From positions 1 to 64,000 of the forward strand of contig JAAYIE010000062.1 in the NCBI GenBank assembly GCA_012744275.1: a stretch of DNA of 64,000 bases, given 5' to 3'. How positions within the stretch are numbered: position 1 is the first letter of the stretch; each line of letters opens with the position of its first letter. Below, piece by piece: positions 27,670 through 37,384 of the stretch. A program made the translations under genes and the position numbers. The notes beneath the pieces are model-generated. The model saw only the letters and a program-made list of their open reading frames with translations. It had not been told where the DNA came from and did not search any database. The DNA is from Desulfobulbaceae bacterium. Lineage in GTDB: Bacteria; Desulfobacterota; Desulfobulbia; Desulfobulbales; Desulfobulbaceae.

Positions 27670-29042
27670 ACAGCGCATCACCCGTGCCGAGTTCCTTGTC
27701 ATCATCACCCTTCGCACTGACCAACATCCGTCGTTTTCTTGCCTTTCGCGTCCTTTTCAACGCGCGCTTTTACTATCCCGTCTTCACCGTTCTTTTCCTG
27801 GATTTCGGCCTGAGTCTGGAGCAGTTTGCACTGCTGAACACTGTTTGGGCCTTCACCATTGTCCTGGCCGAGGTGCCTTCTGGTGCGCTCGCCGATCTCA
27901 TGGGTCGAAAGCAGTTGCTCGTCGTCACTTCAGCGCTGATGCTGCTGGAAATAGTGTTGATTGCCTTGGCTCCTGCTGGAGGCAGCAGCACTGTCTTCTG
28001 GCTGTTTCTGTGCAACCGTGTCGTCAGCGGCTTGGCCGAAGCCATGGCCAGCGGCACCGACGAAGCGTTGGCCTACGATACCCTGGTAGAGCACGACATG
28101 GCCGATAAATGGCCCCTGGTGCTGGATTGGCAAATGCGCATCCAGAATCTGGGTTTTATCTTTGCCATGACCCTGGGCGCCATGGTGTATGACCATGAAT
28201 TGCTGAGCCAGATTTTTACTCTGTTGGGACTGGACCTGCAGATTGAACCGCAGTTGAGCATGCGTTTTCCCCTTTTCCTGACCTTGGTTTTCGCCATTTT
28301 TGCCCTGCTGGCCACCATTGGCATGGAGGAGCCAAAGCGGCATAAACACCCGGGACAGACTACTGACACAAAGAACACACACGGTCTCATTGCTTTGATC
28401 AGTCTGACCCTGCGGGCCGGGGCCTGGATTTTGCGCACGCCCTACGCCATGGCCATCATCCTCTTTGCCATGACCCTGGATCACACCCTGCGGATGCTGG
28501 CTACCCTCACCAGCCAGTACTACCGGCTCATTGATCTGCCCGAATCCACCTTTGGTTTGATCGGATCTGCCATCGCCCTCATCGGACTCTTGGTCCCGCG
28601 CTTGGCCAGATTCATGAGCGAAAAACTTTCTGCAGGCATCAATGTGCTCATCCTCAGCCTGACCATGATAGTTGCGCTCGTTTTCCTGGGAAAATTCATC
28701 CCCTATTTTGGTGTGCTGCCCATGGTCGCCGCTTTTATCGGCATGATGATGACCTCTTTTTTCACCAGCCACTACCTCAACAGCATCACCAGTTCTGAAC
28801 AGCGCGCAACCGTGCTCAGCTTCAAGGGCATGGCCTTTAACATCGCCTATGGTTGTATCGGTATGGGCTTTGCCGCACTCATCCGCCATGAACGGCAACT
28901 TTTAAGTCTGCAGCACCCCCTGGCATCGGAAAGTTTCCTTGAAAATACCGCCTTCAAACTCGCAACCGGCTGGTTTCCCTGGTACCTGGCCATCATGCTG
29001 CTGGTGGTGACTGCGTTTACCCTGCCCAGACTTCGCAGGTAA
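27666..29042 (+). CDS. Major facilitator superfamily transporter
   Basis: A polytopic inner-membrane protein of 458 residues with about 12 hydrophobic segments from the ATG at 27666, which overlaps the stop of the upstream small ORF. The cytoplasmic loop after TM2 carries a typical MFS motif-A variant, GALADLMGRKQLLVV. A further family-like segment is FLFCNRVVSGLAEAMASGTDEALAYD, which recalls MFS members of unknown substrate. A hydrophilic loop (EEPKRHKHPGQTTDTKN) separates the halves. No substrate can be inferred from neighbours. No strong terminator follows; a GCAACCG/CGGTTGC hairpin at about 29083-29117 lacks a T-run. Confidence 0.85.
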   Translation: MNSASPVPSSLSSSPFALTNIRRFLAFRVLFNARFYYPVFTVLFLDFGLSLEQFALLNTVWAFTIVLAEVPSGALADLMGRKQLLVVTSALMLLEIVLIALAPAGGSSTVFWLFLCNRVVSGLAEAMASGTDEALAYDTLVEHDMADKWPLVLDWQMRIQNLGFIFAMTLGAMVYDHELLSQIFTLLGLDLQIEPQLSMRFPLFLTLVFAIFALLATIGMEEPKRHKHPGQTTDTKNTHGLIALISLTLRAGAWILRTPYAMAIILFAMTLDHTLRMLATLTSQYYRLIDLPESTFGLIGSAIALIGLLVPRLARFMSEKLSAGINVLILSLTMIVALVFLGKFIPYFGVLPMVAAFIGMMMTSFFTSHYLNSITSSEQRATVLSFKGMAFNIAYGCIGMGFAALIRHERQLLSLQHPLASESFLENTAFKLATGWFPWYLAIMLLVVTAFTLPRLRR

Positions 29043-29382
29043 AGACACCACCCTCAACCTGAATTGACTTCAGAAGAAAAGGCAACCGCTATACAGATCC
29101 GATCGGTTGCGCCTTAACCGTAACATTGCCAGCTTATGCAGAGGCTTGAAAAAGAGGCGTCCCCTGGTCGAAACTGTTGACGTAGCGAGATTTACAAGTA
29201 TATTTTAACTTTCCTGCTCGAATGGATAATTGTCTTTTTTGGAGATCTCGGTACTGGAACGAATCTTGTTCCTTGGTTTATCCGCGCCAAGCACTTCGGA
29301 ACAGATACCGACGGACGAGGGAAACCGGCAGAGAAGGAGTCGCAAACCCGGCTCACTGCAACTCAAAAAAGAGGGGGAGGCT
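29043..29382 (+). other. 340-nt gap upstream of acs
   Basis: It holds a GGCAACCG/CGGTTGC hairpin without T-run near its left end, the acs promoter at 29178-29205, a leader of about 170 nt with a small GGAAC/GTTCC hairpin (about 29272-29288), and the Shine-Dalgarno GAGGGGGAGG at 29371-29380. An in-frame open stretch from 29230 is not conserved-looking and is not counted as coding. No other gene is seen. Confidence 0.5.
29178..29205 (+). promoter_or_regulatory. Sigma-70 promoter of acs
   Basis: TTGACG, a 16-nt spacer and TATATT: five of six matches to the -35 consensus and four or five to the -10. It lies about 178 nt before the acs ATG, leaving a long leader. Confidence 0.6.
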
Positions 29383-31368
29383 ATGACTGCGATGGAAGAC
29401 AAAATCACCAGTTTGCTGGCTGAAGGCAAAACATTTGATCCACCGGAAACAGGGCGAGATCAGGCCTGGGTCAAATCCATGGAACAGTATAAAGAAGCCT
29501 ATGCGAAATCCATCAACGATCCGGAGGGCTATTGGGCCGAGCGTGCTGAAGAACTGGTCACCTGGGATAAAAAGTGGGACAAAGTTCTTGAGTACGACCT
29601 GAACGTTCCGGAAGTCAAATGGTTTGTCGGCGGTAAACTCAATATATCGGCCAATTGCCTTGATCGGCATTTAACCGATGGCCGCGCAGACAAAACCGCC
29701 ATCATCTGGCAGGGCGAGCCCGACGAAGATGTAAAAACCTATACCTACAGGGAACTACATAAGGAGGTTTGCCGCTTCGCCAATGTGCTCAAGAAAAAGG
29801 GGGTAAAACGGGGCGACAGGGTTTCCATTTTTCTGCCCATGGTACCTGAGTTGGCCATTTCGCTTCTGGCCTGCGCCCGTCTGGGCGCGGTGCATTCCGT
29901 GGTTTTTGCCGGATTTTCCGCTGTGGCCCTGCAGAGCCGCATTGAAGACTGCGAGGCTAAGGTGCTGATCACCGGTGATGCCGTACTGCGGGGTGGCAAA
30001 GCTATTCCGCTCAAGGCCAGCGCCGATGAGGCCCTGCAAACCTGCCCCAGCATAGAACACTGCGTAGTGGTGAAGCGGGCTGGTATCAAGGTGGACATGA
30101 AGACAGGCCGCGACTGTTGGTGGCACGAGGAAATGAGTGCGGCTGATCTGGATGCGCCCTGCCCGCCCGAATCCATGGATGCCGAAGACATGCTCTTCAT
30201 CCTCTACACCTCTGGCTCAACCGGCAAACCCAAGGGCGTAGTGCACACTACCGGTGGCTATCTCACCCATGTCCTGCACACTGCCAAGTGGGTGTTTGAC
30301 CTTAAAGATGACGATATCTACTGGTGCACCGCCGATATCGGCTGGATCACCGGGCACAGTTATATTTTGTACGGACCCCTTGGCCTGGGTGCAACCGTGG
30401 TCATGTTCGAGGGTGTGCCTTCCTACCCGGCCCCGGATCGTTTCTGGCAGGTCGTGGAAAAATTCAAGGTGACCATCTTTTACACCGCACCAACTGCTAT
30501 CCGTGCTCTCATGCGCGATGGCGAAGAATACACCAAGAAACACGATCTCTCCACCCTACGCATTCTCGGCTCCGTTGGTGAGCCCATTAACCCGGAAGCC
30601 TGGATGTGGTATTTTATCAACATTGGCAAGGAAAAACTGCCCATTGTCGACACCTGGTGGCAGACCGAAACCGGTGGCATCATGATTGCTCCTCTGCCCT
30701 ACGTGACCCCGCTCAAGCCCGGGAGCGCTACCCTGCCAATGCCCGGCATTGATGCCGCCATCTACAATGAGCAGGGCCAGGAGTGTAAAGCCAACGAAGG
30801 CGGCCACCTGGTTATCCGCAAGCCGTGGCCCGGCATGCTCAGAGGTGTATTTGGCAATCCCGAGCGCTACAAGAAAGCCTATTTCAGCCGCTACCCCGAC
30901 ACCTACGACCCAGAAGACGGCGCTCGCCGCGATGCAGACGGCTACTTCTGGATCATGGGCCGGCTTGACGACGTCATTAACGTTTCCGGCCACCGCCTGG
31001 GAACAGCCGAAATAGAATCCTCCTTGGTGTCACACGAGGCCGTGGCCGAAGCAGCTGCAGTTGGTATGCCACATCCCATCAAAGGCCAAGCGGTCTTTGT
31101 CTTTGTCACCCTGATGGGCTGGGCAGAGGAAAGTGATGAGCTACGGGCGGAACTGCGGGCCCATGTTCGCAAGGAAATCGGTCCCATTGCTACACCCGAG
31201 GCAATTTTGTGGGCTCCAAGCCTGCCTAAAACGCGTTCAGGCAAAATCATGCGGCGCATCCTGCGCAAGATCGCGGCCAATGACTTTACCGACTTCGGTG
31301 ATACCTCCACCCTGGCTGATCCTTCGGTAGTCGAGCAACTGGTGGACAGCAAAAAGCAGATGAATTAA
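29383..31368 (+). CDS. acs: Acetyl-CoA synthetase (AMP-forming)
   Basis: Activates acetate to acetyl-CoA through acetyl-AMP. From ATG 29383 with the Shine-Dalgarno GAGGGGGAGG it has 661 residues (652 in E. coli); the open frame upstream adds 51 non-conserved codons and is rejected. Landmarks: [18 protein letters not shown] near the N-terminus, ATP loop [49 protein letters not shown], and [15 protein letters not shown] with the catalytic lysine that is regulated by acetylation in other bacteria. It is monocistronic, between its own promoter and terminator. It fits acetate assimilation or recycling. Confidence 0.95.
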   Translation: MTAMEDKITSLLAEGKTFDPPETGRDQAWVKSMEQYKEAYAKSINDPEGYWAERAEELVTWDKKWDKVLEYDLNVPEVKWFVGGKLNISANCLDRHLTDGRADKTAIIWQGEPDEDVKTYTYRELHKEVCRFANVLKKKGVKRGDRVSIFLPMVPELAISLLACARLGAVHSVVFAGFSAVALQSRIEDCEAKVLITGDAVLRGGKAIPLKASADEALQTCPSIEHCVVVKRAGIKVDMKTGRDCWWHEEMSAADLDAPCPPESMDAEDMLFILYTSGSTGKPKGVVHTTGGYLTHVLHTAKWVFDLKDDDIYWCTADIGWITGHSYILYGPLGLGATVVMFEGVPSYPAPDRFWQVVEKFKVTIFYTAPTAIRALMRDGEEYTKKHDLSTLRILGSVGEPINPEAWMWYFINIGKEKLPIVDTWWQTETGGIMIAPLPYVTPLKPGSATLPMPGIDAAIYNEQGQECKANEGGHLVIRKPWPGMLRGVFGNPERYKKAYFSRYPDTYDPEDGARRDADGYFWIMGRLDDVINVSGHRLGTAEIESSLVSHEAVAEAAAVGMPHPIKGQAVFVFVTLMGWAEESDELRAELRAHVRKEIGPIATPEAILWAPSLPKTRSGKIMRRILRKIAANDFTDFGDTSTLADPSVVEQLVDSKKQMN

Positions 31369-31403
31369 TCTGACACCTACGCGTTTTTCACAAACGCACC
31401 TGG

Positions 31404-31441
31404 TTCGGGCGAGATGCCACTGCATTTCGCCCGTTCTTTTT
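31404..31441 (+). terminator. Rho-independent terminator after acs
   Basis: A CGGGCGA/TCGCCCG stem around a 14-nt loop is followed by TTCTTTTT, about 37 nt past the acs stop. Confidence 0.85.
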
Positions 31442-31498
31442 AACCGGGCTCCCCCTTTTTAGGAGCGTGCCCTTTCACGGACAAATGCCCCACCTATT

Positions 31499-34144
31499 AT
31501 GACCGGAACTGAACTTCGCGAAAAATTTCTCAAATACTTTGAAAGCAACGGCCACACCAGGGTAGCAGCCGCCTCCCTGGTACCCCACGACGACCCAACC
31601 CTGCTCTTTGTCAACTCCGGCATGGTGCAGTTCAAAAAGGTGTTCATGGGTGAAGAAAGTCGTCCCTACCGTCGCGCCACCACCGCTCAACCCAGCGTGC
31701 GCGCGGGCGGCAAGCACAACGACCTGGAAAACGTGGGTTATACAACCCGGCACCACACATTCTTTGAGATGCTGGGCAACTTCTCCTTTGGCGACTATTT
31801 TAAGAAAGAGGCCATCGACTTTGCCTGGGGCTTTCTTACCAAAGAACTGGGGCTCAATCCGCAACAACTGTGGGTCAGCGTATTCCGTGAGGATAACGAG
31901 GCCCACCAATTGTGGGAACAGATTGAAGATTTGCCCAAGGGCCGCATTGTTCGCATGGATGAACAGGATAATTTTTGGGCAATGGGTGACACCGGCCCCT
32001 GTGGCCCCTGTTCGGAAATTCACATCGACCAGGGGGCTGACGCAGGGTGCGGCCGGCCTGACTGCGCCCTGGGCTGCGACTGCGACCGTTTTCTTGAGTT
32101 ATGGAACCTGGTCTTCATGCAGTTTAACCGCAGTGCCGACGGCATCCTTACCCCACTACCCCATCCCTCCATCGACACCGGCATGGGCTTGGAACGGGTG
32201 GCGGCGGTTTTGCAGGGTAAACGTAACAACTTCGACTCAGACCTGTTCACCCCGATCATTGATTATATCGCCAGCCTTTCCGGTAGAGCGTACCACCTGA
32301 ACGACCAGGATGATGTTTCCATGCGGGTGATTGCTGATCATGCCCGCGCCACCACCTTTCTGGTTGCCGACGGTGTTTTACCCTCAAACGAAGGGCGCGG
32401 CTACGTGCTCAGGCGTATCATGCGCCGCGCCATCCGCTACGGCCGACTGCTCGGCCTCAGCAACTTTTTCCCTGCAACCTGCGCTCTGGTGACTGAACTG
32501 ATGTCAGCGGCCTATCCGCATCTACGCAACACCACGGAGCTGCTGCACAAGGTTGCCAGTCACGAGGAAGAGCGTTTTGGCGAAACCCTGGATCAAGGCC
32601 TGTACCGGCTGGATCAGGAGATTGAACGGCTCAGGCAGGCACAGGGTGAAAACGCCCGTATCAGCGGCGATTTCATCTTCAAACTGTACGATACTTACGG
32701 TTTTCCGGTGGATATTGTACGCGACGTGGCCATTGAACAGGGCCTTGTCTTTGACGAGCAGGGCTTCAGCGAAGCCATGGAGCAGCAGCGCCGGCAATCA
32801 CGGAAATCCTGGAAAGGGTCAGATGTATCCCATCTGGAAGCGGGTGTACTAGCATTAGCAACCCAGGGGTGCACAACTCTTTTCAACGGCTACGAAACAA
32901 CCAGCGGTCAGGCTGTGCTCAAGGGAATCATTGACGCGGATGGTGAACTGGTTACGAACGCTGCTGCCGAAGCGCCGCTGAAGCTGGTGGTGGACAGAAC
33001 GCCCTTTTACGCAGTATCCGGCGGTCAGGCCGGGGACAGGGGGGAAATCACCTGGCCGGAAGGCCGCTTTGTGGTTGAGGCAACCAGCGCGCCCCTGGAA
33101 GGCATCATCCTCCATGAGGGCAAACTGGTGCAGGGTGAACTGCAAGCCGGCATGGAGCTGAACATGATGGTGTCCCCGCGCCGGGCCGACACCGTGCTCA
33201 ACCACACCGCCACCCATCTTTTGCACGCCGCTATGAAAAACATCCTGGGCGAGCATATTCGCCAGGCAGGCTCTTCGGTGGACCACAGCAGGCTGCGTTT
33301 TGACTTCACCCACTTTTCGCCGCTCAGCGCAGGCGAGATTTTTACCATTGAGCAGATGGTCAATGCCCAGATTCGCCTCAACACGCAGGTAGCAACCGAA
33401 CTGCTTGGCCGCGAGGAAGCGATAGCTGGCGGTGCGACCGCGCTTTTTGGCGAAAAATATGCTGATGAGGTACGAGTAGTACGAATAGGCGAATTCAGCA
33501 GCGAACTCTGCGGAGGTACCCATGTGCGCCGCACCGGCGACATCGGTCTGTTCAAGATCGTAAGCGAAACGGGCATTGCCGCTGGTGTACGCCGCATTGA
33601 AGCTGTCACCGGCGATGGTGCCCTGCGTTGGGTGCAGGATATGGTGCGCGCGGCAAGCGCTGCCAGCGAGGCAGCCAGTGCACCACTTGAAGCGGTACCG
33701 GACAAGATCAATGCCCTTCTGAAGCGGCAGAAGGAACTGGAAAAACAAATTGCCGCCATGAACGCAGCCCTGGCCCTGTCGGATATGGATCAGCTCCTGG
33801 CTGCCCGCACCGAGGTGCAGGGTATTGCGGTACTGGCCAGCACCGTGCCGCTGGATTCTGCCAAAACCCTGCGGGAAATCGGCGATAAAATACGGGATAA
33901 AATGCCGAACAGCATCATTGTGCTCGGTGGTGAGTTCGATGGCAAGGCTGCGCTGTTAACCCTGATCAGCAGTGAGCACCATTCACGTATCAAGGCAGGT
34001 GATCTGGTGAACCGGGTAGCGGCTATTGTGGGCGGCAAGGGCGGAGGACGACCCGATATGGCCCAGGCCGGCGGTACCATGCCCGATAAACTTGAGGAGG
34101 CGATAGGAAAAGTACCGGCCATTATTGCCGAAATGCTCCGCTGA
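31499..34144 (+). CDS. alaS: Alanyl-tRNA synthetase
   Basis: Class II synthetase charging tRNA-Ala, 881 residues (876 in E. coli). Motif-1/2 regions include NDLENVGYTTRHHTFFEMLG and FSFGDYFKKEAIDFAW. The editing domain has the zinc-binding HTATHLLHAAM and CGGTHVRRTGDIG, and the C-terminal DHHA1 domain contains LINRVAAIVGGKGGG-like DLVNRVAAIVGGKGGGRPDM. ATG 31499 has no close Shine-Dalgarno. The KS gene of the lipid locus starts 8 nt after the stop, so that locus may be driven at least partly from the alaS promoter. Confidence 0.96.
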   Translation: MTGTELREKFLKYFESNGHTRVAAASLVPHDDPTLLFVNSGMVQFKKVFMGEESRPYRRATTAQPSVRAGGKHNDLENVGYTTRHHTFFEMLGNFSFGDYFKKEAIDFAWGFLTKELGLNPQQLWVSVFREDNEAHQLWEQIEDLPKGRIVRMDEQDNFWAMGDTGPCGPCSEIHIDQGADAGCGRPDCALGCDCDRFLELWNLVFMQFNRSADGILTPLPHPSIDTGMGLERVAAVLQGKRNNFDSDLFTPIIDYIASLSGRAYHLNDQDDVSMRVIADHARATTFLVADGVLPSNEGRGYVLRRIMRRAIRYGRLLGLSNFFPATCALVTELMSAAYPHLRNTTELLHKVASHEEERFGETLDQGLYRLDQEIERLRQAQGENARISGDFIFKLYDTYGFPVDIVRDVAIEQGLVFDEQGFSEAMEQQRRQSRKSWKGSDVSHLEAGVLALATQGCTTLFNGYETTSGQAVLKGIIDADGELVTNAAAEAPLKLVVDRTPFYAVSGGQAGDRGEITWPEGRFVVEATSAPLEGIILHEGKLVQGELQAGMELNMMVSPRRADTVLNHTATHLLHAAMKNILGEHIRQAGSSVDHSRLRFDFTHFSPLSAGEIFTIEQMVNAQIRLNTQVATELLGREEAIAGGATALFGEKYADEVRVVRIGEFSSELCGGTHVRRTGDIGLFKIVSETGIAAGVRRIEAVTGDGALRWVQDMVRAASAASEAASAPLEAVPDKINALLKRQKELEKQIAAMNAALALSDMDQLLAARTEVQGIAVLASTVPLDSAKTLREIGDKIRDKMPNSIIVLGGEFDGKAALLTLISSEHHSRIKAGDLVNRVAAIVGGKGGGRPDMAQAGGTMPDKLEEAIGKVPAIIAEMLR

Positions 34145-34152
34145 TTTGAACC

Positions 34153-35409
34153 ATGACTGATTTGAAAACACCAAAGGATACGGAACGTATTGTCATTACC
34201 GGAGTGGGTCTGGCCGCACCTGGAGCAGCAACACTGGCCGCATTCCGCGCCAACCTGCTGGCAGGAAAAAGCGGCGTGGGCACCATTGATTTGCGCTACA
34301 TGGGTGTACATCCCGCTGGTCTCTGTAGTTTTGATGAAACCAGGTATCGCAAAAAACGGGAGAACAAACGCGGCACCCGGGCAGGGTGCATAGGCGTATA
34401 TTGCGCCGGTGAGGCCTTGACCGATGCAGGCATTGATTTCTCTTTTTACGACCCGGCCCGCACCGGTATCTACGTTGGTCTGACCGAACACGGCACCGTG
34501 GAAACGGAAAATGAAGTGTACAACATTGGCCAGTACGGCTACAACGTCGACTACTGGACCCACCACCACAATCCCCGCACCGTGCTCAACAATCCGGCCG
34601 GTGAAATCACCATGACCTTTGGCATCACCGGCCCGCACTACTCCATCGGTGCAGCCTGCGCCGCCGGGAACGCCGCCCTCATCCAGGGAGTGCAGATGCT
34701 GCTTCTGGGCGAAGTGGACTTGGCCCTTTGTGGTGGTCTATCTGAAAGTGTGGGCTCCTTCGGTATTTTTGCCAGTTTCCGTTCCCAGGGCGCACTGGCT
34801 GAACACGACGATCCAACCAGGGCCAGCCGCCCCTTTGATCTGGGCCGTAATGGCATCGTTATTGCCGAAGGCGGCTGTATCTTCACCCTGGAACGGCTTG
34901 ACCAGGCTCTGGCCAGGAATGCAAAAATTTACGGAGAAATTGGCGGCTACGCCATCAACTCCGATGCACGCGACTTTGTTCTGCCCTACGGCCCGAGGCA
35001 GCGCGAGTGCATGGAACTGGCCTTGAAACGGGCTGGCATGCAACCCCAGGACATTAGCATTATTAATACCCATGCCACCGGCACCAAACAGGGCGATATC
35101 GAGGAATGCCATGCCATCCGCGAAACCTTTTCAGGTTGCAACCGCACCTGGGTCAACAACAGCAAATCCCATATTGGCCATGCCATGGGGGCGGCCGGGG
35201 TTTTGGAACTGGCCGGTAATTTGCCCGCCTTTTCAGACAACCTGGTGCACCCCACCATCAACCTGGATGAGCTTGACCCTGCCTGTGATCTGCCTGGCCT
35301 AGTGCACACAACCGCCAGAGAAGTACCCAAAGTGGACGCCATACTCAACAATTCCTTCGGTATGCTGGGCATCAATTCCGTTTTAATCGTCAAGAGATTT
35401 CTGGCATGA
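34153..35409 (+). CDS. Beta-ketoacyl-ACP synthase, FabF/KAS-II-like
   Basis: Condensing enzyme, 418 residues, thiolase fold. The Cys-His-His triad is present as Cys169, His307 (NTHATGTKQGD) and His340 (NSKSHIGHAMGAAG), at FabF spacing (E. coli C163/H303/H340). Two family motifs deviate: the nucleophile sits in GAACAAGN rather than the usual TACATG/S context, and the C-terminal loop reads NNSFGMLGIN in place of GFGGTN. These suggest a specialised chain-elongation enzyme rather than the housekeeping FabF. Start 8 nt after alaS. The next gene is a dedicated ACP, then two flavoproteins and FabG, FabZ and FabI homologues. Confidence 0.85.
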   Translation: MTDLKTPKDTERIVITGVGLAAPGAATLAAFRANLLAGKSGVGTIDLRYMGVHPAGLCSFDETRYRKKRENKRGTRAGCIGVYCAGEALTDAGIDFSFYDPARTGIYVGLTEHGTVETENEVYNIGQYGYNVDYWTHHHNPRTVLNNPAGEITMTFGITGPHYSIGAACAAGNAALIQGVQMLLLGEVDLALCGGLSESVGSFGIFASFRSQGALAEHDDPTRASRPFDLGRNGIVIAEGGCIFTLERLDQALARNAKIYGEIGGYAINSDARDFVLPYGPRQRECMELALKRAGMQPQDISIINTHATGTKQGDIEECHAIRETFSGCNRTWVNNSKSHIGHAMGAAGVLELAGNLPAFSDNLVHPTINLDELDPACDLPGLVHTTAREVPKVDAILNNSFGMLGINSVLIVKRFLA

Positions 35410-35479
35410 GACCGGTGCCTATGGTACAGTATTGGGATTTGAACAAGCTATCTTTTTGCTTTTTTGAGGATATACCTAC

Positions 35480-35731
35480 ATGAATCGTGAAGAAATCAGG
35501 GAAGTGCTCCTGGAAATTATTGCAGATATTGATGAGGAGGCGGATTTTACCGCCCTGGATGCCGACAAGCCGCTCCGGGATCAGCTGGAGCTCGACTCCA
35601 TGGATTTCCTTGATATTGTCATGGAATTGCGCAAGCGGTACAAACTCCAGGTTCCTGAAGACGAATATCCCGAACTTGCCACCCTGAACAGCTGCGTCAA
35701 CTATCTGGAACCAAAACTGCGGGACCTGTGA
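35480..35731 (+). CDS. Acyl carrier protein, specialised
   Basis: An 83-residue four-helix carrier protein with the phosphopantetheine attachment Ser40 in LELDSMDFLDIV. It is acidic and lacks the usual DSL (here DSM), as in many secondary ACPs. Shine-Dalgarno-like TGAGGATA precedes ATG 35480. It is most likely the carrier for the KS, KR, DH and ER encoded around it. No phosphopantetheinyl transferase is in the window, so the housekeeping one must modify it. Confidence 0.88.
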   Translation: MNREEIREVLLEIIADIDEEADFTALDADKPLRDQLELDSMDFLDIVMELRKRYKLQVPEDEYPELATLNSCVNYLEPKLRDL

Positions 35732-35781
35732 GCACGCTCCCGGCCAGCATGACCGAAGCTTTTCCATCATAGCCAAGGCCC

Positions 35782-37167
35782 ATGTCTGACTATCAGCTCA
35801 TCATCATCGGTGCCGGACTCTCCGGCTTGGCGGCCGGTATTCGCGCCGCCCGTTTCGGCAGGAAAACTCTCATCGTAGACCAGCACTACCGACCCGGCGG
35901 CCTGAACTCCTACTACAAATTTCAGGGGCATCTGCTGGAAACCGGTCTGCATGCCATCACCAATTTCGCACCGCCAGAGCGCAAAAGGGCACCACTGAAT
36001 CTGTTGTTCCGTCAGTTGCAGCTCTCCCGGCGTGAATTCCCGGTGCGGGAACAGATCGGCAGTGAAATTATTTATCCCTGTGCAAGCCTGCGTTTTTCCA
36101 ATGACCCGGAACTACTCCAGGCAGAGGTTGAACAAACGTTCCCGGGCTGCGGCGAACGTTTGTACCAATTACGCCAGGCTGTTGCTGCCCAGGATCCCTT
36201 TGCCGAACTGCCATGGCAATCGGCCCGCAGCTTTGTTGCCGGCTATCTCAAAGAACCACCCCTGGAAAACATGCTCTTCCTGCCGCTGATGCTCTACGGC
36301 AATGCAGAAGAAGACGACATGGCCCTCTCGCAGTTCACCATCATGTTTCGAGCCATCTTTGAAGAGGGCTTATTCCGCCCTGAAACCGATATCAGCGTAT
36401 TTTTGGATATGCTGGTGCGACAATACCAGTCCTTTGGCGGCACTATCCGCTACCGGGCTGCGGTGGATGAAATTTTGATTGGGGGAGGAAGTGCTCAAGG
36501 CGTGCGTTTGGCAGACGGTTCCGTCATTACAGCTGATGCGGTACTCTCCACAGCCGGTTTGCCGGAAACCATCCGCCTGTCTGCGCCATCCGGTTGGCAG
36601 ACACCACCTGCCGCCTACAGCGGGAAGATGAGCTTCACCGAAACCATTTCGATTCTGCCCGATATCTCTCGCGATGCCGTTCGTCAGGATCGTACCCTGA
36701 TTTTCTACAACACCAGCGAACATTTCCAATACCGTCGTCCGCAGAGTCTGCAGGATAGTTCCTGGGGAGTTATCTGCTTTCCCGACAACTTTGCCGGTAG
36801 CGGCAGCGGAGAATTTTTCTCTATCCGGGTGACCAATCCAGCCTCTTACCCGCACTGGCACGCGCTTTCCAGCGAGGCCTATGCCGCAGCAAAAACCGCT
36901 TGCCGTAAAGAAGCAGTGCAGGCCAGCGAGCAGCACATCGGCTCCTACGGCCAGGCCATTGTACAACAGGACAGCTTCACGCCGCTCACCATCGAGCGTT
37001 TTACCCGCAAGGCAGAGGGCGCAGTATACGGAAGTCCGATCAAGATTGCCGACGGCAGAACCCCTTGGACTAATCTGTTCATCGCCGGTACCGACCAGGG
37101 CTATTTGGGCATTGTCGGTTCTATGTTGAGCGGCATCAGCATCGTCAACCGCCACCTTCTTGCCTGA
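35782..37167 (+). CDS. CrtI/CrtISO-like FAD-dependent oxidoreductase 1
   Basis: Flavoprotein of the phytoene desaturase/carotenoid isomerase superfamily, 461 residues. N-terminal FAD-binding loop IIIGAGLSGLAAGIRAA (G10, G12, G15), then DQHYRPGGLNSYY (the GG doublet of the family), an internal helical substrate domain, and the C-terminal FAD segment NLFIAGTDQGYLGIVGSMLSG. Members catalyse desaturation, saturation or double-bond isomerisation of hydrophobic chains. No carotenoid genes (crtB, crtE) are nearby. Lying 50 nt after an ACP and before FabG/FabZ/FabI homologues, it probably acts on an acyl chain. A minus-oriented terminator-like hairpin and a repeat copy separate it from its paralogue. 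Confidence 0.75.
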   Translation: MSDYQLIIIGAGLSGLAAGIRAARFGRKTLIVDQHYRPGGLNSYYKFQGHLLETGLHAITNFAPPERKRAPLNLLFRQLQLSRREFPVREQIGSEIIYPCASLRFSNDPELLQAEVEQTFPGCGERLYQLRQAVAAQDPFAELPWQSARSFVAGYLKEPPLENMLFLPLMLYGNAEEDDMALSQFTIMFRAIFEEGLFRPETDISVFLDMLVRQYQSFGGTIRYRAAVDEILIGGGSAQGVRLADGSVITADAVLSTAGLPETIRLSAPSGWQTPPAAYSGKMSFTETISILPDISRDAVRQDRTLIFYNTSEHFQYRRPQSLQDSSWGVICFPDNFAGSGSGEFFSIRVTNPASYPHWHALSSEAYAAAKTACRKEAVQASEQHIGSYGQAIVQQDSFTPLTIERFTRKAEGAVYGSPIKIADGRTPWTNLFIAGTDQGYLGIVGSMLSGISIVNRHLLA

Positions 37168-37178
37168 TCAAAAATATA

Positions 37179-37211
37179 AAAAAGCCGGGTGCTGGCAGAG
37201 CCTGCTCCGGC
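37179..37211 (-). terminator. Terminator-like hairpin reading on the minus strand
   Basis: GCCGG...CCGGC with an inner GC-T-GGC/GCC-T-GC stem and AGA loop. On the minus strand it is followed by six T and an AT-rich stretch; on the + strand no T-run follows. No minus-strand gene is seen upstream of it. Confidence 0.55.
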
Positions 37212-37274
37212 AGAACAAACGTCACAAGTATGCAATCCGCCCTTTCAAAACCTCACATAAAAAGCAATAGTTTT

Positions 37275-37378
37275 CAGCCGCAATCCAAAGGCCTGCTTAA
37301 GGAAACACGGCAAATGCGACCCAGGCGTACATCGATGCGCGTTAAGAGGCATCCGTCAACGTCCGGTCCAAGGAGCGT
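37275..37378 (-). repeat. Dispersed palindromic repeat, copy B
   Basis: Reverse orientation. TTAAGG..CGGCAAATGCGACCC followed by AGGCGTACATCGA matches copy H read in reverse, with AAATGCGACCCAGGC (37312-37326) one base off the core shared exactly by E and H. It fills the gap upstream of the second CrtI-like gene and overlaps its Shine-Dalgarno AAGGAG (37370-37375). Boundaries are approximate. Confidence 0.6.
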
Positions 37379-37384
37379 CTTGAT

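Noticed and set aside
29230-29382. 51-codon N-terminal extension of Acs
   Set aside because: Not protein-like, upstream of a strong Shine-Dalgarno; length without it matches the family.
33025-34638. Long minus-strand frames (up to 297 codons) opposite alaS and the KS gene
   Set aside because: Opposite well-supported synthetase and condensing-enzyme genes, with no protein-like motifs.
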